Source of the DNA: JAHJQQ01 sp963737555
GTDB lineage: Bacteria; Pseudomonadota; Gammaproteobacteria; Thiohalobacterales; Thiohalobacteraceae
Length of the DNA stretch: 64,000 bases
Assembly (NCBI GenBank): GCA_963737555.1
Contig: CAVTTB010000009.1
Span: 124,001 to 188,000, forward strand
Direction of reading: 5' to 3'
This document shows positions 25,939 through 34,510 of this stretch, one piece after another. The position numbers and the translations under genes were made by a program. Under the pieces are notes generated by a model. That model was not told the origin of the DNA. It did not search any database and saw nothing but the letters and a program-made list of their open reading frames with translations. Each line of letters starts with the position of its first letter. The first letter of the stretch is position 1.

Positions 25939-27213
25939 TCAAGCTGCCAGCCCGGCACGCACAAACACCGAACGTTTGCCGTTGGCAGGGCGCTCGAGCA
26001 CATCGACTTCACGCACGCTGAAGTTGGCCTCCGCGGCAAACTTCAGCAGTTCCCCGCAAAGCTCGGCATCGGGCCGCTGCGATACCCTACTGTGCCTGCG
26101 CACGACGTCGATCCGAAACGCCGACGGCGTGGTTTGCACGATCCGGTATTGCAGGATGGAGGCGTCCGCCTCGATGACTGTGGTCAGCAGGTAAGGCGAC
26201 AGGCGTTTTCCGCTCGGCAGCGTGATGACATCGCCTTCGCGACCATCGATCTGGGACAAACAAGGGGAGCGGCGCCCACACGCGCAGGGTTCGCTGTCGA
26301 AGGTTGCCTGATCGCCGATGGCGAAGCGGATCAGCGGCATCCCGGTGTTGACCAGCGTGGTGAGGACCAGGGGTCCGCGCTGGCTGTGGGCTGGAGTCTC
26401 CATATAGGTACTTTCGAAATTGAGGTGGTAGCTGCCGTGCTTGCATTGCCAAGCGACTTCCTTCATTTCGGTACTGCCGTAGATGTCGTACAAACGGCCG
26501 CCGAAGGCCTGCTCGATGCGCGTTCGCGCGCCGCTCGTGAGCACTTCGGAACTGGTGTAAAGCGCCCCTACGCGCGGCAGCGTAATCGACTGTTGTTCGG
26601 CGGCAGCGACCAGGTCCAGCAGGTACGAAGGAAAGGCGTAAATGACGTGCGGACGGAAACGCTGCAGCTCGATCAGATGCTCATCGACGGGGCGGTGGAT
26701 CGATATCAGCCGCTGTTGAAAGAGCACGCCGAGTCCGGATGGCGCGGAACGCTTCGCGGCGTCAAGTGCCTCGGCCGGTTGTTCGCTGACCACGAGCACT
26801 CGCTGTCCCAGCCCGGTGCCACCGGTCGCCGCCATCCGCCGCATCTTGAGCACGTACTTGCTTAGCAACCAAGTGGAGCGGTCGAAGTAAGTGGTGGTGG
26901 GTTCACCGGAGCTGCCCGAGGTGCGCGAGAAGAACAGACGAGAACGATCCAGTCCTTCGGCGAGCAGGGCGTCGCCGGCGTTTTGAATGTCCCGTTTGGT
27001 CAGGAGTGGAAAGCGCTGCAAGTCCGCGCGTCCGCGGATCGAGCGCGGATCTATTCCCAAGTCCCGGTAGTAAGGAACGTTGGTCGTAGCGTGGCGCATG
27101 ATCCGCACCAGTGCGGATTCCTGGTAAGCGTGGATACGCGCGGCCGACCACCATTGGGAGCGCCATGCCAAGAGCAGCCGTGTGTAGACATGGAACTGAT
27201 CGGCTGCCTTCAT
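25939..27213 (-). CDS. PaaK/CapK-like AMP-forming ligase 2
   Basis: 424 residues. ATP motif SRTSGSSGEPTTTYF, adenylate motif YDIYGSTEMKEVAWQC, and a C-terminal Cys pair CACGRRSPC before the hinge. ATG 27213 sits in an ATGA overlap with the glycosyltransferase stop once the upstream frameshift is corrected; the apparent 809-residue fusion is an artefact. Shares the family with the protein at 18475 but differs in the active-site loop, so probably not a recent duplicate. Confidence 0.8.
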   Translation of the reverse strand: MKAADQFHVYTRLLLAWRSQWWSAARIHAYQESALVRIMRHATTNVPYYRDLGIDPRSIRGRADLQRFPLLTKRDIQNAGDALLAEGLDRSRLFFSRTSGSSGEPTTTYFDRSTWLLSKYVLKMRRMAATGGTGLGQRVLVVSEQPAEALDAAKRSAPSGLGVLFQQRLISIHRPVDEHLIELQRFRPHVIYAFPSYLLDLVAAAEQQSITLPRVGALYTSSEVLTSGARTRIEQAFGGRLYDIYGSTEMKEVAWQCKHGSYHLNFESTYMETPAHSQRGPLVLTTLVNTGMPLIRFAIGDQATFDSEPCACGRRSPCLSQIDGREGDVITLPSGKRLSPYLLTTVIEADASILQYRIVQTTPSAFRIDVVRRHSRVSQRPDAELCGELLKFAAEANFSVREVDVLERPANGKRSVFVRAGLAA

Positions 27214-28368
27214 GTGGGCCGCCTGCCCGCGGACCGCTCGACGGCGTCCTGGAAAATCGCCTCGTAGCGCTGCGCGGCGCGCAGCCATGAGAATTGTTCG
27301 TTGGCGCGCTGCAGGCTCGCCGCAGCGAAGGTCGCCCGGCGTCGTGGGATCGCGCACGAGCTGGGATATCGCGGCCGCAAGCTCCGCCGGATCGCCGGTT
27401 CGTGTCAGCAGGCCGCTACGCTCGTGCTCGATCAGCTCCGGCGTGCCGCCGGCCCGCGTGGCGATGATCGCAAGTCCCGCACCCATCGCTTCGAGCAGCG
27501 CCATGCTGCAGGATTCGGCGCGCGAGGACAGGACAAAAATGTCCGACTGCGAGTACAAGCTCGCGAGCCGCTCGTGCTCGACGAACCCGTGGAAGCGCAC
27601 GCGATCGCCAATGCCCTTGCTGTGTGCCAGTTGCTCCAGATGAGCGCGCCATGGACCATCGCCCGCAATGTCGAGCGAGATGGATTCGCTTCGGAGGGCA
27701 CTCACAGCTTCGATCAGCGTGTCGATGCCCTTGCGTTCGATCAAACGGCTGACCGTCAGGATGCGCACGCCATCGCGCGGCTGGCGCGCCGGACGCGGGC
27801 TGCCAACGACATCGATACCGTTGTGGATGACGTCAATGGCTTGTGCGGGCGCCGTGGCCAGCGCGAGCTTGCGCAAATCGTCGCTGTTGGCGACAACCCG
27901 ATGGGCGCCGCTCCAGATGCGCCGAGTCACCGGCAGGAGGATCTTGTGCCAGAGCGCCAGCGCCGGCTCATAGCCGGGCACGTCGGAACCTCGCAGTGAG
28001 ATCACGTACGGTTTGTTTCGATGCGGCCCGGGCAGGCGCGAAAGCAGTCCCGTCGGCAGGCCGAAATAGTAGTGACAGGCGTCATAGTCGCCATGGCGCA
28101 TGATCTGGGGCAGGCGCATGGCCGCGGCGCTGATAAAGCTCAGCGCTCCAAGCATTCCTGCGTCGTGCACGCCGCGGCGAAACGCAGGCACCCGGTGCAC
28201 CTGGATCCCGTGGACTCCTTCTTCGGAGCCGGCTGTGTGGCCGTTGGCGGCCGTGAGGAAGCCAATCTGATGTCCAAGTTTGGCCATCTCAGAGGCCATG
28301 GCCATCGAGGCGAAGGAAGCGCCGCCGCCCACGGGAGGAAATTCGTAGTTAATGAAGAGTAGGCGCAT
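27210..28368 (-). CDS. GT4-family glycosyltransferase (3' frameshift)
   Basis: About 385 residues of GT-B fold. N-terminal RLLFINYEFPPVGGGASFAS; donor domain with ILTVSRLIERKGIDTLIEA and the EX7E-like stretch SRAESCSMALLEAMGAGLA. The frame loses homology after TTPGD. Dropping one C (plus-strand GG at 27330-27331) gives FAAASLQRANEQFSW and RYEAIFQDAVERSAG, a classic GT4 end that stops in an ATGA overlap with the next gene. First gene of the operon and its only glycosyltransferase. Confidence 0.85.
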
Positions 28369-28401
28369 GGAAGCCAGGATATTATTGCATGAAGGACCGA
28401 T

Positions 28402-28650
28402 TTACCATTCGGATGGGTCAAGCATGGGCAACACCCAGACGCAGAACACGCCGGAGTTCGACGACAAATGGTCGAGCAGTTCGGCTGCACGCGCTGGTCG
28501 ATTCGCCTGTGGCTCAAGCAAACCTTTCACGGTCGGCCAGCATTTGAGACCAATGATTGCGCCGGTATCCTTACTCGGTGCTGAGCCGTGGTAAGGTGTG
28601 TCGTCGACATCAAGCCCCACGTGGATTAGAGCTGTGCGTATACCGTCATT
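28402..28650 (-). pseudogene. IS110-type transposase N-terminal remnant
   Basis: Reads ALIHVGLDVDDTPYHGSA, then KDTGAIIGLKCWPTVKGLL, before degenerating. From memory this resembles the opening of IS110-family DEDD transposases (VGLDVDD with the first catalytic Asp). There is no start codon in frame, no catalytic remainder and no visible terminal repeats. It fills most of the 318-bp gap between the operon and the BKACE gene and suggests past IS activity at the island edge. Moderate confidence because the match is short. Confidence 0.45.
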
Positions 28651-28686
28651 AAAGGAAAATATTCTGGGCTACAACGGAGTAGGGAT

Positions 28687-29556
28687 TTGAAAGATCACTT
28701 CGAAAAAGACGAGTCATCTCCCTTAATTATCTGTTTGGCACCTACGGGTATGGTGCCCACGCGAGAAATGACACCGCACGTTCCGTTGCAACCCAACGAA
28801 ATTGTGCGCGATGTTATTGAGGCAGCACGTCTTGGTATAACAATGGTGCATCTGCATGCACGTGACGAGCATGGGCGCCCGACATATCGCAAGGAGGTCT
28901 TTGCGCAGATAATTGCAGGCATTCGTGAAAGTTTTCCGGATTTGATTATTAATGTGTCGTGCTCCGGGCGTAATTTCAAAACTCTTGAGCAGCGTGCCGA
29001 CGTGCTGAATCTGGACGGTGATCTTCGCCCGGACATGGCTTCACTTACAGTTTCGTCTCTGAACTTTTCTCGCCAGGCCAGTGTGAATGAGCCGCAAATG
29101 GTGCTGGCTTTGGCGCAGAGAATGCTGGAACGGGAAATTGTTCCGGAATTCGAAATTTTTGATTTGGGCATGGCTAACTGTGCACGGTATCTTGTTGAGA
29201 AACTGGGCCTGAAAACACCCATTTACGCCAATATCATGCTCGGCAATATTGCCAGCGCCCAGGCGGATTTGCTGAGTATTGCTGCCATCAGTCATGCCTT
29301 GCCTGCCGGAACCCTGTGGGGACTTGGTGGCATGGGTAATGCTCAGATTTCCGTCTCCGCACTGGCCGCTGCAATGGCGCCTGCGGTTAGGGTTGGCCTT
29401 GAGGATAATCTTTGGCTGGACAGAAGTCGTTCGCAGCTAACGACCAATCTAGACATGGTGGAGCGTCTTCATCAATTGGCCACACTTTCGAATCGCACGG
29501 TGATGAAGCCAGCAGATCTGCGCGCCCGTTTGCGCTTGCCCGGTCGACGCGGATAA
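28687..29556 (+). CDS. BKACE-family beta-keto acid cleavage enzyme (DUF849)
   Basis: 289 residues. Family motifs: ICLAPTGMVPTREMTPHVPL, Zn-binding VHLHARDEHGRPTYRKEVF, NVSCSGR, and GLGGMGNAQISVSA. BKACE enzymes condense a beta-keto acid with acetyl-CoA to give acetoacetate plus a new CoA ester. The TTG start is preceded by GGAGTAGGGA. Base composition is visibly lower in GC than neighbours, pointing to separate acquisition. Substrate cannot be read from sequence. Confidence 0.85.
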   Translation: MKDHFEKDESSPLIICLAPTGMVPTREMTPHVPLQPNEIVRDVIEAARLGITMVHLHARDEHGRPTYRKEVFAQIIAGIRESFPDLIINVSCSGRNFKTLEQRADVLNLDGDLRPDMASLTVSSLNFSRQASVNEPQMVLALAQRMLEREIVPEFEIFDLGMANCARYLVEKLGLKTPIYANIMLGNIASAQADLLSIAAISHALPAGTLWGLGGMGNAQISVSALAAAMAPAVRVGLEDNLWLDRSRSQLTTNLDMVERLHQLATLSNRTVMKPADLRARLRLPGRRG

Positions 29557-29564
29557 CGTCGATT

Positions 29565-29792
29565 GTCAACTATTGCGCTCGCAATTCGTGTTTCGGAAGT
29601 TCGCAAGCGACGTGCACGATCAGCAAGGTGACGCGCAAGGATACTATCTTCACGATCACCGACACGTGCGCCGACATCCAGGGTGGTGGCGAGATCATTG
29701 GCGGTCCGATCATCGTCACAATCACCAGTCCGACAAGTTTCACTATGGCGGGTGTGGCGTATCGTTACTGCGGGACCAAGGTGCAGTTTTGA
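29565..29792 (+). pseudogene. C-terminal fragment of an unidentified exported protein
   Basis: An open frame without a start reads CARNSCFGSSQATCTISKV, then TITDTCADIQGGGEI and FTMAGVAYRYCGTKVQF before the stop. Spaced Cys residues and Thr/Ile-rich strands suggest a disulfide-bonded periplasmic protein. There is no start codon or signal upstream because the preceding codons belong to the BKACE gene in another frame. I take it as the tail of a gene truncated at the island edge. Beyond it, to 30016, nothing is seen. Confidence 0.5.
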
Positions 29793-30016
29793 GCGTGAGC
29801 GTGGATGCCGCTCTCGGGTGTCCAACCATTTGCCACCAATAGTTCGGTTTGCTTGGTCGGAGGATTCGCCGCTTGCGCTGGCGCGTACGTGCAGACCTAC
29901 ACCTGCCGCCCCTAAAGCATTTTTCCCGCTCCGCCAATGACTGCTGATAGCCGGCACCTATTTGGGCGACGTTGCCGCATTGCCGGCCTCTGGCTGCGAA
30001 CAGGGTTGCCAACATC

Positions 30017-30041
30017 GGTTCGCGGGCAAGCCCGCTTGTAC
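30017..30041. repeat. TTCGCGGGC-type palindromic repeat
   Basis: TTCGCGGGCAAGCCCGCTTG followed by TAC, matching the inner part of the repeat at 16963-17018. Lies just upstream of amrS. Confidence 0.55.
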
Positions 30042-30090
30042 GGGCATCACGAACTATACTTTGAGTGTTGGTTCAGCAGGGTTTCAATCC

Positions 30091-31185
30091 ATGATAAATG
30101 ACAAGTCAGCAACGGTGGTCCCCACCAAGTATTGGCACACCCTCGACGATGGCCGCGTGCAATGCGATTTGTGTCCCCGTTTCTGCAAGTTGCATGAGGG
30201 TCAGCGCGGTCTGTGTTTCGTGCGCGCCAACCAGCACAATGCCATTGTGCTGACGACGTATGGCCGTTCCAGCGGTTATTGCATCGACCCGATTGAAAAA
30301 AAGCCGCTGAATCATTTCCTGCCGGGCACGCCGGTGCTGTCGTTCGGTACCGCCGGCTGCAATCTGGCCTGCAAGTTCTGTCAGAACTGGGACATCAGCA
30401 AATCGCGCGAGATCGACACCCTGGCGGATGCGGCCTCGCCGGAGAAGATCGCGCGCGTCGCCGCCGAACTCGGTTGTCGCAGCGTCGCCTTCACCTACAA
30501 CGACCCGGTGATCTTCCACGAATACGCCATTGACGTGGCACAGGCCTGCCGCGCGCATGGCATCAAGACGGTGGCGGTCACGGCGGGTTATGTCTGCCCG
30601 GAACCGCGCAAAGAATTCTACCAGTACATGGACGCGGCGAATGTCGATCTGAAGGCGTTCACCGAGGATTTCTATTGGAAACTCACCGGCGCGCACCTGC
30701 AACCGGTGCTGGAAACGCTGGAATACCTCAAGCACGAAACCAAGGTGTGGTTCGAGATCACCACCTTACTGATCCCCGGTCACAACGATTCCAGTCCCGA
30801 GATCGAATCCCTGAGCAAATGGGTGGTCGAACACCTCGGTCCGGATGTGCCGCTGCATTTCAGTGCTTTTCATCCCGATTGGAAGATGCTCGATGTACCG
30901 CCCACCCCGCCGGCAACACTGACCCGTGCGCGCGAGATCGCGCTGGCCAACGGCGTGCGTTATGCCTATACCGGCAACGTGCATGACGCCAAAGGCGAGA
31001 GCACCTACTGTCATAAATGCGGTGGATTGCTGATCGGTCGCGACTGGTACGTGCTCGGCGACTGGAATCTCACCGCCGACGGTCGTTGTGCGACCTGCGG
31101 CACGCCGCTCGCGGGTGTGTTCGAGGCGCAGCCCGGGCAGTGGGGCGCGCGGCGTCAGCCGGTCAATATGACTGCTCACGCCTGA
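30091..31185 (+). CDS. amrS: AmmeMemoRadiSam system radical SAM enzyme
   Basis: Radical SAM protein of ~364 residues. [4Fe-4S] motif CNLACKFCQNWD at ~residue 90, preceded by an N-terminal Cys set (CDLCPRFCKLHEGQRGLCF) and followed by a C-terminal zinc-ribbon-like set (CHKCGG with CATCG). ATG 30091 is chosen with AGGG upstream; the longer frame from 29962 runs through a repeat. It is the expected partner of amrA and amrB (15498-16839), now separated from them by ~13 kb of island-like DNA. Confidence 0.9.
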   Translation: MINDKSATVVPTKYWHTLDDGRVQCDLCPRFCKLHEGQRGLCFVRANQHNAIVLTTYGRSSGYCIDPIEKKPLNHFLPGTPVLSFGTAGCNLACKFCQNWDISKSREIDTLADAASPEKIARVAAELGCRSVAFTYNDPVIFHEYAIDVAQACRAHGIKTVAVTAGYVCPEPRKEFYQYMDAANVDLKAFTEDFYWKLTGAHLQPVLETLEYLKHETKVWFEITTLLIPGHNDSSPEIESLSKWVVEHLGPDVPLHFSAFHPDWKMLDVPPTPPATLTRAREIALANGVRYAYTGNVHDAKGESTYCHKCGGLLIGRDWYVLGDWNLTADGRCATCGTPLAGVFEAQPGQWGARRQPVNMTAHA

Positions 31186-31190
31186 CTAAA

Positions 31191-31341
31191 CGTCATTGCG
31201 AGCGCAGCGAAGCAATCTCCCAACCGTAGACTCAATGGCTTGGAGATTATTCGCTACGCTCACCCCTTCGGGGCCGCCCTGCGGGCGTTCTGCGCTCGCA
31301 AGCTCGCTTGTGCCGCGTCGCTACGCTCCTCGCAATGACGG
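31191..31341. repeat. Composite inverted repeat, CGTCATTGCGAG ends
   Basis: Begins CGTCATTGCGAGCGCAGCG with AAGCAATCTCC and ends with the inverted CTCGCAATGACG. The centre (31252-31300) is the core TTCGCTACGCTCACC with GGGCCGCCCTGCGGGCGTTC that also occurs at 61075-61127 and, inverted, at 49563-49620 inside repeats with different ends. Confidence 0.75.
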
Positions 31342-31448
31342 ATAAAGCAGCAGGCTTCCAGCACGATATTTCACTCATTGGCATCAAGCCCCGGCCATTT
31401 CCGCCGAAGACATAGCGGAGGACGCCACGCTTTGTGGCGGAGGGGTGT

Positions 31449-31943
31449 ATGCAACGAGCAGTCGGGTGGTTGGTGTTACTGGCCGCATGGGTGGATGGTG
31501 CCGCCGTGGCCGCGGAATTCGACAGTCACATCCCCATGCGCGATAAAGGTGCCTCGACCTATTACGTCGACGGCGACATTCATGGCGTCGGACCGGTGGA
31601 TTTCATGGTCGACACCGGCTCTGGCTACATGACCATCAACGAAGTGACATTGGCACTGCTGAAACAGAGTGGCGGCGCCACCTACCTGCGCGAACTCTCC
31701 GGCGTGCTCGCCGACGGCAGCACCACCACCGTCCCGGTTTACCGCATTGCGTTGGTGACCATCGGCGTGGCCTGCATCCTGCGCGATGTCGAGGCCGCCG
31801 TATTTCCCGGTAGCACGCGACAGATCCTCGGCCTCAGCGCCTTGCGCCAGGCCGCGCCGTTCATCTTCTCCATGAATCCGCCGCAGCTGGTGTTGAGCCA
31901 TTGCACGGCGCGGGTGGCGCAGGGCGACGACGGGGCGTCATAA
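31449..31943 (+). CDS. Exported retropepsin-like aspartic protease
   Basis: 164 residues from ATG 31449, which has GGAGGGG just upstream. Signal peptide (AVGWLVLLAAWVDGAAVAA), then a single retropepsin-like domain with catalytic motif FMVDTGSGYMTI and the second family block QILGLSALRQ. Such single-domain proteins would act as dimers in the periplasm. Substrate unknown. Stands alone between a repeat and a convergent gene. Confidence 0.72.
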   Translation: MQRAVGWLVLLAAWVDGAAVAAEFDSHIPMRDKGASTYYVDGDIHGVGPVDFMVDTGSGYMTINEVTLALLKQSGGATYLRELSGVLADGSTTTVPVYRIALVTIGVACILRDVEAAVFPGSTRQILGLSALRQAAPFIFSMNPPQLVLSHCTARVAQGDDGAS

Positions 31944-31986
31944 ACCGTTGGCCTTGCCCGAAAAGACGCTAACGCACGCGTAGCGT

Positions 31987-32413
31987 TCAATCCGGAAGTC
32001 GAATCGCCCCGTGCTCGTCGAGCGGAAAACCCGGATTCCAGGCGACTTCCCACAGGTGTCCGTCAAGATCGCGGAAGTATCCCGAGTAACCACCCCAAAA
32101 AACATCCTGCGCGGGCTTGATGATCTGCGCGCCGGCTGCGGCCGCCTCGGCGAGCGTGGTATCCACATCTTCACGACACGCGCGTGTTATAGGCGATGGC
32201 GAAACCACCGAAGCCGGATCGTGCGGGTGATACGCCCGCATCCTTGGCGAGATCCGTCAATGGATATAAAGACACGACGATACCGCCGCATTGGAAGAAG
32301 GCCACGCCTTCGGCGGCCTTGACGGAGCGCTGCCAACCCAAACGCTCGAAGAAGGAGGTGCTCTTCTGTAGATCGTGTACGCCGAGGGTGATGAGGGAGA
32401 TGCGCTGTTCCAT
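31987..32413 (-). CDS. VOC-family (glyoxalase-like) protein (frameshifted)
   Basis: ATG 32413 starts ISLITLGVHDLQKSTSFFE, typical of the VOC fold. The frame breaks after FAIAYNTR; the other frame carries EDVDTTLAEAAAAGAQIIK and GYFRDLDGHLWEVAWNPGF to the stop at 31987. The break falls at about 32180-32190 in a CGCG-rich stretch. Corrected length ~141 residues fits the family. Fourteen bp downstream of dmeF, so probably co-transcribed. Ligand unknown. Confidence 0.82.
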
Positions 32414-32427
32414 AATGATGCTCGGTC

Positions 32428-33390
32428 TCAAGTACAACAGCGCTGAATCTCGATCGTGCAATGTGCGATCTCTTCATGCACGGCAAGTTGTTCGCGCACG
32501 CGCTCGGCGGTGAGATTCGTGTCATGGGTGACCAGGCTTAGCGCGCAGGCGTAGGCGCCGCGGCCGACGCGCCAGACGTGCAGATCGGTGATGCGGGTAT
32601 CGCCGTTGTCCGGGCCGGTCTCGATGACTTCGCGGATTTCGGCCACGACGGGGTCATCCATTTCGCGGTCGAGCAGCACCTTGCCGGTCTCGATCAACAG
32701 GCCCTTGGCCCACACCGCGACCAGCGCGGCGCCGACGATGCCCATGACCGGGTCGAGCCACGACCAACCGTACAGCCAGCCGCCGGCCAGGGCGATGATC
32801 GCGAGCACCGAGGTGGCGGCGTCGGCGATGACGTGTAGATAGGCTGATTTCAGATTCAGATCGTGATGCGGGTGGTGATTATGCTCGTGACTGTGGTCGT
32901 GATGATCATGATGGTCGTGATCGTGTCCATGATGATGCGCGTCGCCAAGGATCATCGCGCTGACGATATTCACCGCCAGTCCCAACGCCGCGACGATCAT
33001 CGCTTCTTGATAGTGAATCGGTTGCGGCGACAGGATGCGTTCGACGGAGGCGAACACCATCATGGCGGCAACGCCGAGCAGGAAGATCGCGCTGGCGAAG
33101 CCGCCGAGGATTTCGATTTTCCAGGTGCCGAAGGCAAAACGCGGGTCGCGCGCATAGCGCCGCGCGGCTGCATAGGCGAAGGCGCTTAGACCAATCGCCA
33201 CGGTGTGCGAACTCATGTGCCAGCCGTCGGCGAGCAGCGCCATCGAGTTGAACCACCAGCCGGCGGTGATTTCCACGACCATCATGGCGGCGGTGAGCCA
33301 CATGACGGCGCGGGTGCCGCGCTCCGCGGCTTGATTGCCCGCGTCGAAGACGTGTTCGTGAGTCCAGTTGGAGAGGTCGTGACTGCGCAT
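32428..33390 (-). CDS. dmeF: DmeF, CDF-family Co(II)/Ni(II) efflux transporter
   Basis: 320 residues with six membrane helices. N-terminus HDLSNWTHEHVFDAGNQAAE and WWFNSMALLADGWHMSSH carry the DmeF-type pattern and the first HxxxD metal site (ADGWHMSSH); the second is in YLHVIADAATSV. A very His-rich cytoplasmic loop (~150-178) lies between helices IV and V. C-terminal domain TDLHVWRVGRGAYACALS. Exports divalent metals by proton antiport; cobalt and nickel are the likely substrates by family. Confidence 0.87.
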   Translation of the reverse strand: MRSHDLSNWTHEHVFDAGNQAAERGTRAVMWLTAAMMVVEITAGWWFNSMALLADGWHMSSHTVAIGLSAFAYAAARRYARDPRFAFGTWKIEILGGFASAIFLLGVAAMMVFASVERILSPQPIHYQEAMIVAALGLAVNIVSAMILGDAHHHGHDHDHHDHHDHSHEHNHHPHHDLNLKSAYLHVIADAATSVLAIIALAGGWLYGWSWLDPVMGIVGAALVAVWAKGLLIETGKVLLDREMDDPVVAEIREVIETGPDNGDTRITDLHVWRVGRGAYACALSLVTHDTNLTAERVREQLAVHEEIAHCTIEIQRCCT

Positions 33391-33551
33391 GGTTCGTCCT
33401 GTGATGAAGCGCGCTGTCGCGGTGCGGCGACGCGCTGGCTTGAACGCATGCTAAAGCACGAGGTAATCAGCAGCAATCTTTTGGGACGAAGTCGGGTACG
33501 AGTAAACGCAGCGCAGGTTGAGCACCGCCAGTGTGGAATTTCCCCGCGCGT

Positions 33552-34370
33552 TTATTTGCGGACGCTATGTTGCGGCCAGGCCTCGGCCTGTATGGTCGCC
33601 TGATAGCCGTGCCACGCGGCATAACCGAGGACAGGCATGGTGACGGCAAAGCCGATAAAGGCTGTTGCTACGCTGATGGCCAACGCCATGCCGATCAACG
33701 CTGCCCAGACCAGCATGGCGGCCTTGTTGTTCAGCACGGCATTCACACTGGTGAGTACTGCGGTGATGGTGTCGGTCTGACGGTCGAGCATCATCGGTAA
33801 CGAAAAGGCGCTGGCCGTGAACACCAAGCCACTGAACACCGCACCGATGGCCGTGCCGATGCCGAGGAACAGGGCGAGATCTGCCGGCGCGGGATTGGAC
33901 TGCATGGGGAAAAATACATGGACCATGCTGGCGGCCCGCGCCCAGAGCAGAAAAATGACCAGCAGCACCATCGAGTAGACGAGTTCGCTGCCGAGATGGC
34001 GGCGGCCCTCGCGCAGGCAATAGCCGATTTGTGGTTCGAGGCCGCGCTGCAACTGGCAACTGATGGAATACAGACCGAGGGCCAACACCGGAGCCAGGAA
34101 AACCAGCCCCGACATCAGGCTGAAGATCAGCACATAGCCACCCAGTTGCCAGGTGAGAAAGGCCAGCACATAGCTCATAAGTACCAGAAAGCCGCCATAG
34201 TAAAGACTCACGGCAGGCGCGCGTTTGAAGTCCTGCCAGCCCAAGACCAACCAGACCAACGGATCACTCGCCTGGAGGCGGCGGCAGGGTGCGACGAAGG
34301 GGAGGCCACTGTCTTCCAATAACAGGTGGTCCTGATCTTCAAGACGGGGGCGGGTGTCCGGATGTGCCAT
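33552..34370 (-). CDS. DUF2189 integral membrane protein
   Basis: 272 residues from ATG 34370, preceded by GGAGGAATA. Starts with a charged segment, then DPLVWLVLGWQDFKRAPAVS and six to seven hydrophobic helices, the pattern of DUF2189 proteins. Function is not known for the family. No linked operon partner. Confidence 0.78.
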   Translation of the reverse strand: MAHPDTRPRLEDQDHLLLEDSGLPFVAPCRRLQASDPLVWLVLGWQDFKRAPAVSLYYGGFLVLMSYVLAFLTWQLGGYVLIFSLMSGLVFLAPVLALGLYSISCQLQRGLEPQIGYCLREGRRHLGSELVYSMVLLVIFLLWARAASMVHVFFPMQSNPAPADLALFLGIGTAIGAVFSGLVFTASAFSLPMMLDRQTDTITAVLTSVNAVLNNKAAMLVWAALIGMALAISVATAFIGFAVTMPVLGYAAWHGYQATIQAEAWPQHSVRK

Positions 34371-34510
34371 GGTGTATTCCTCCGCAACAATGTCCGCCGG
34401 GATCGATGGATGATCGCGCAGCATTGATTTTTGTCATGGTGTTTAGATTAACGTAGTCGATCTGCGGGATATTTCAAGGTGGTTGCCGGACAGCAGGGCG
34501 GTTGACGGGA

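Noticed and set aside
25939..28368. 809-residue glycosyltransferase-PaaK fusion protein
   Set aside because: Artefact of a one-base insertion near 27330; the other frame supplies a normal GT4 C-terminus and an ATGA junction.
17244..28368. Exosortase/PEP-CTERM polysaccharide locus
   Set aside because: AsnB, FemAB-like and PaaK-like genes recall it, but no exosortase, PEP-CTERM protein, Wzc-like or prsK/prsR genes are present.
28352..28594. 80-residue plus-strand ORF in the gap before BKACE
   Set aside because: No SD or motif; the opposite strand carries a recognisable transposase remnant instead.
31191..31341. CRISPR array
   Set aside because: Single composite inverted repeat, not regularly spaced direct repeats; no cas genes in the window.
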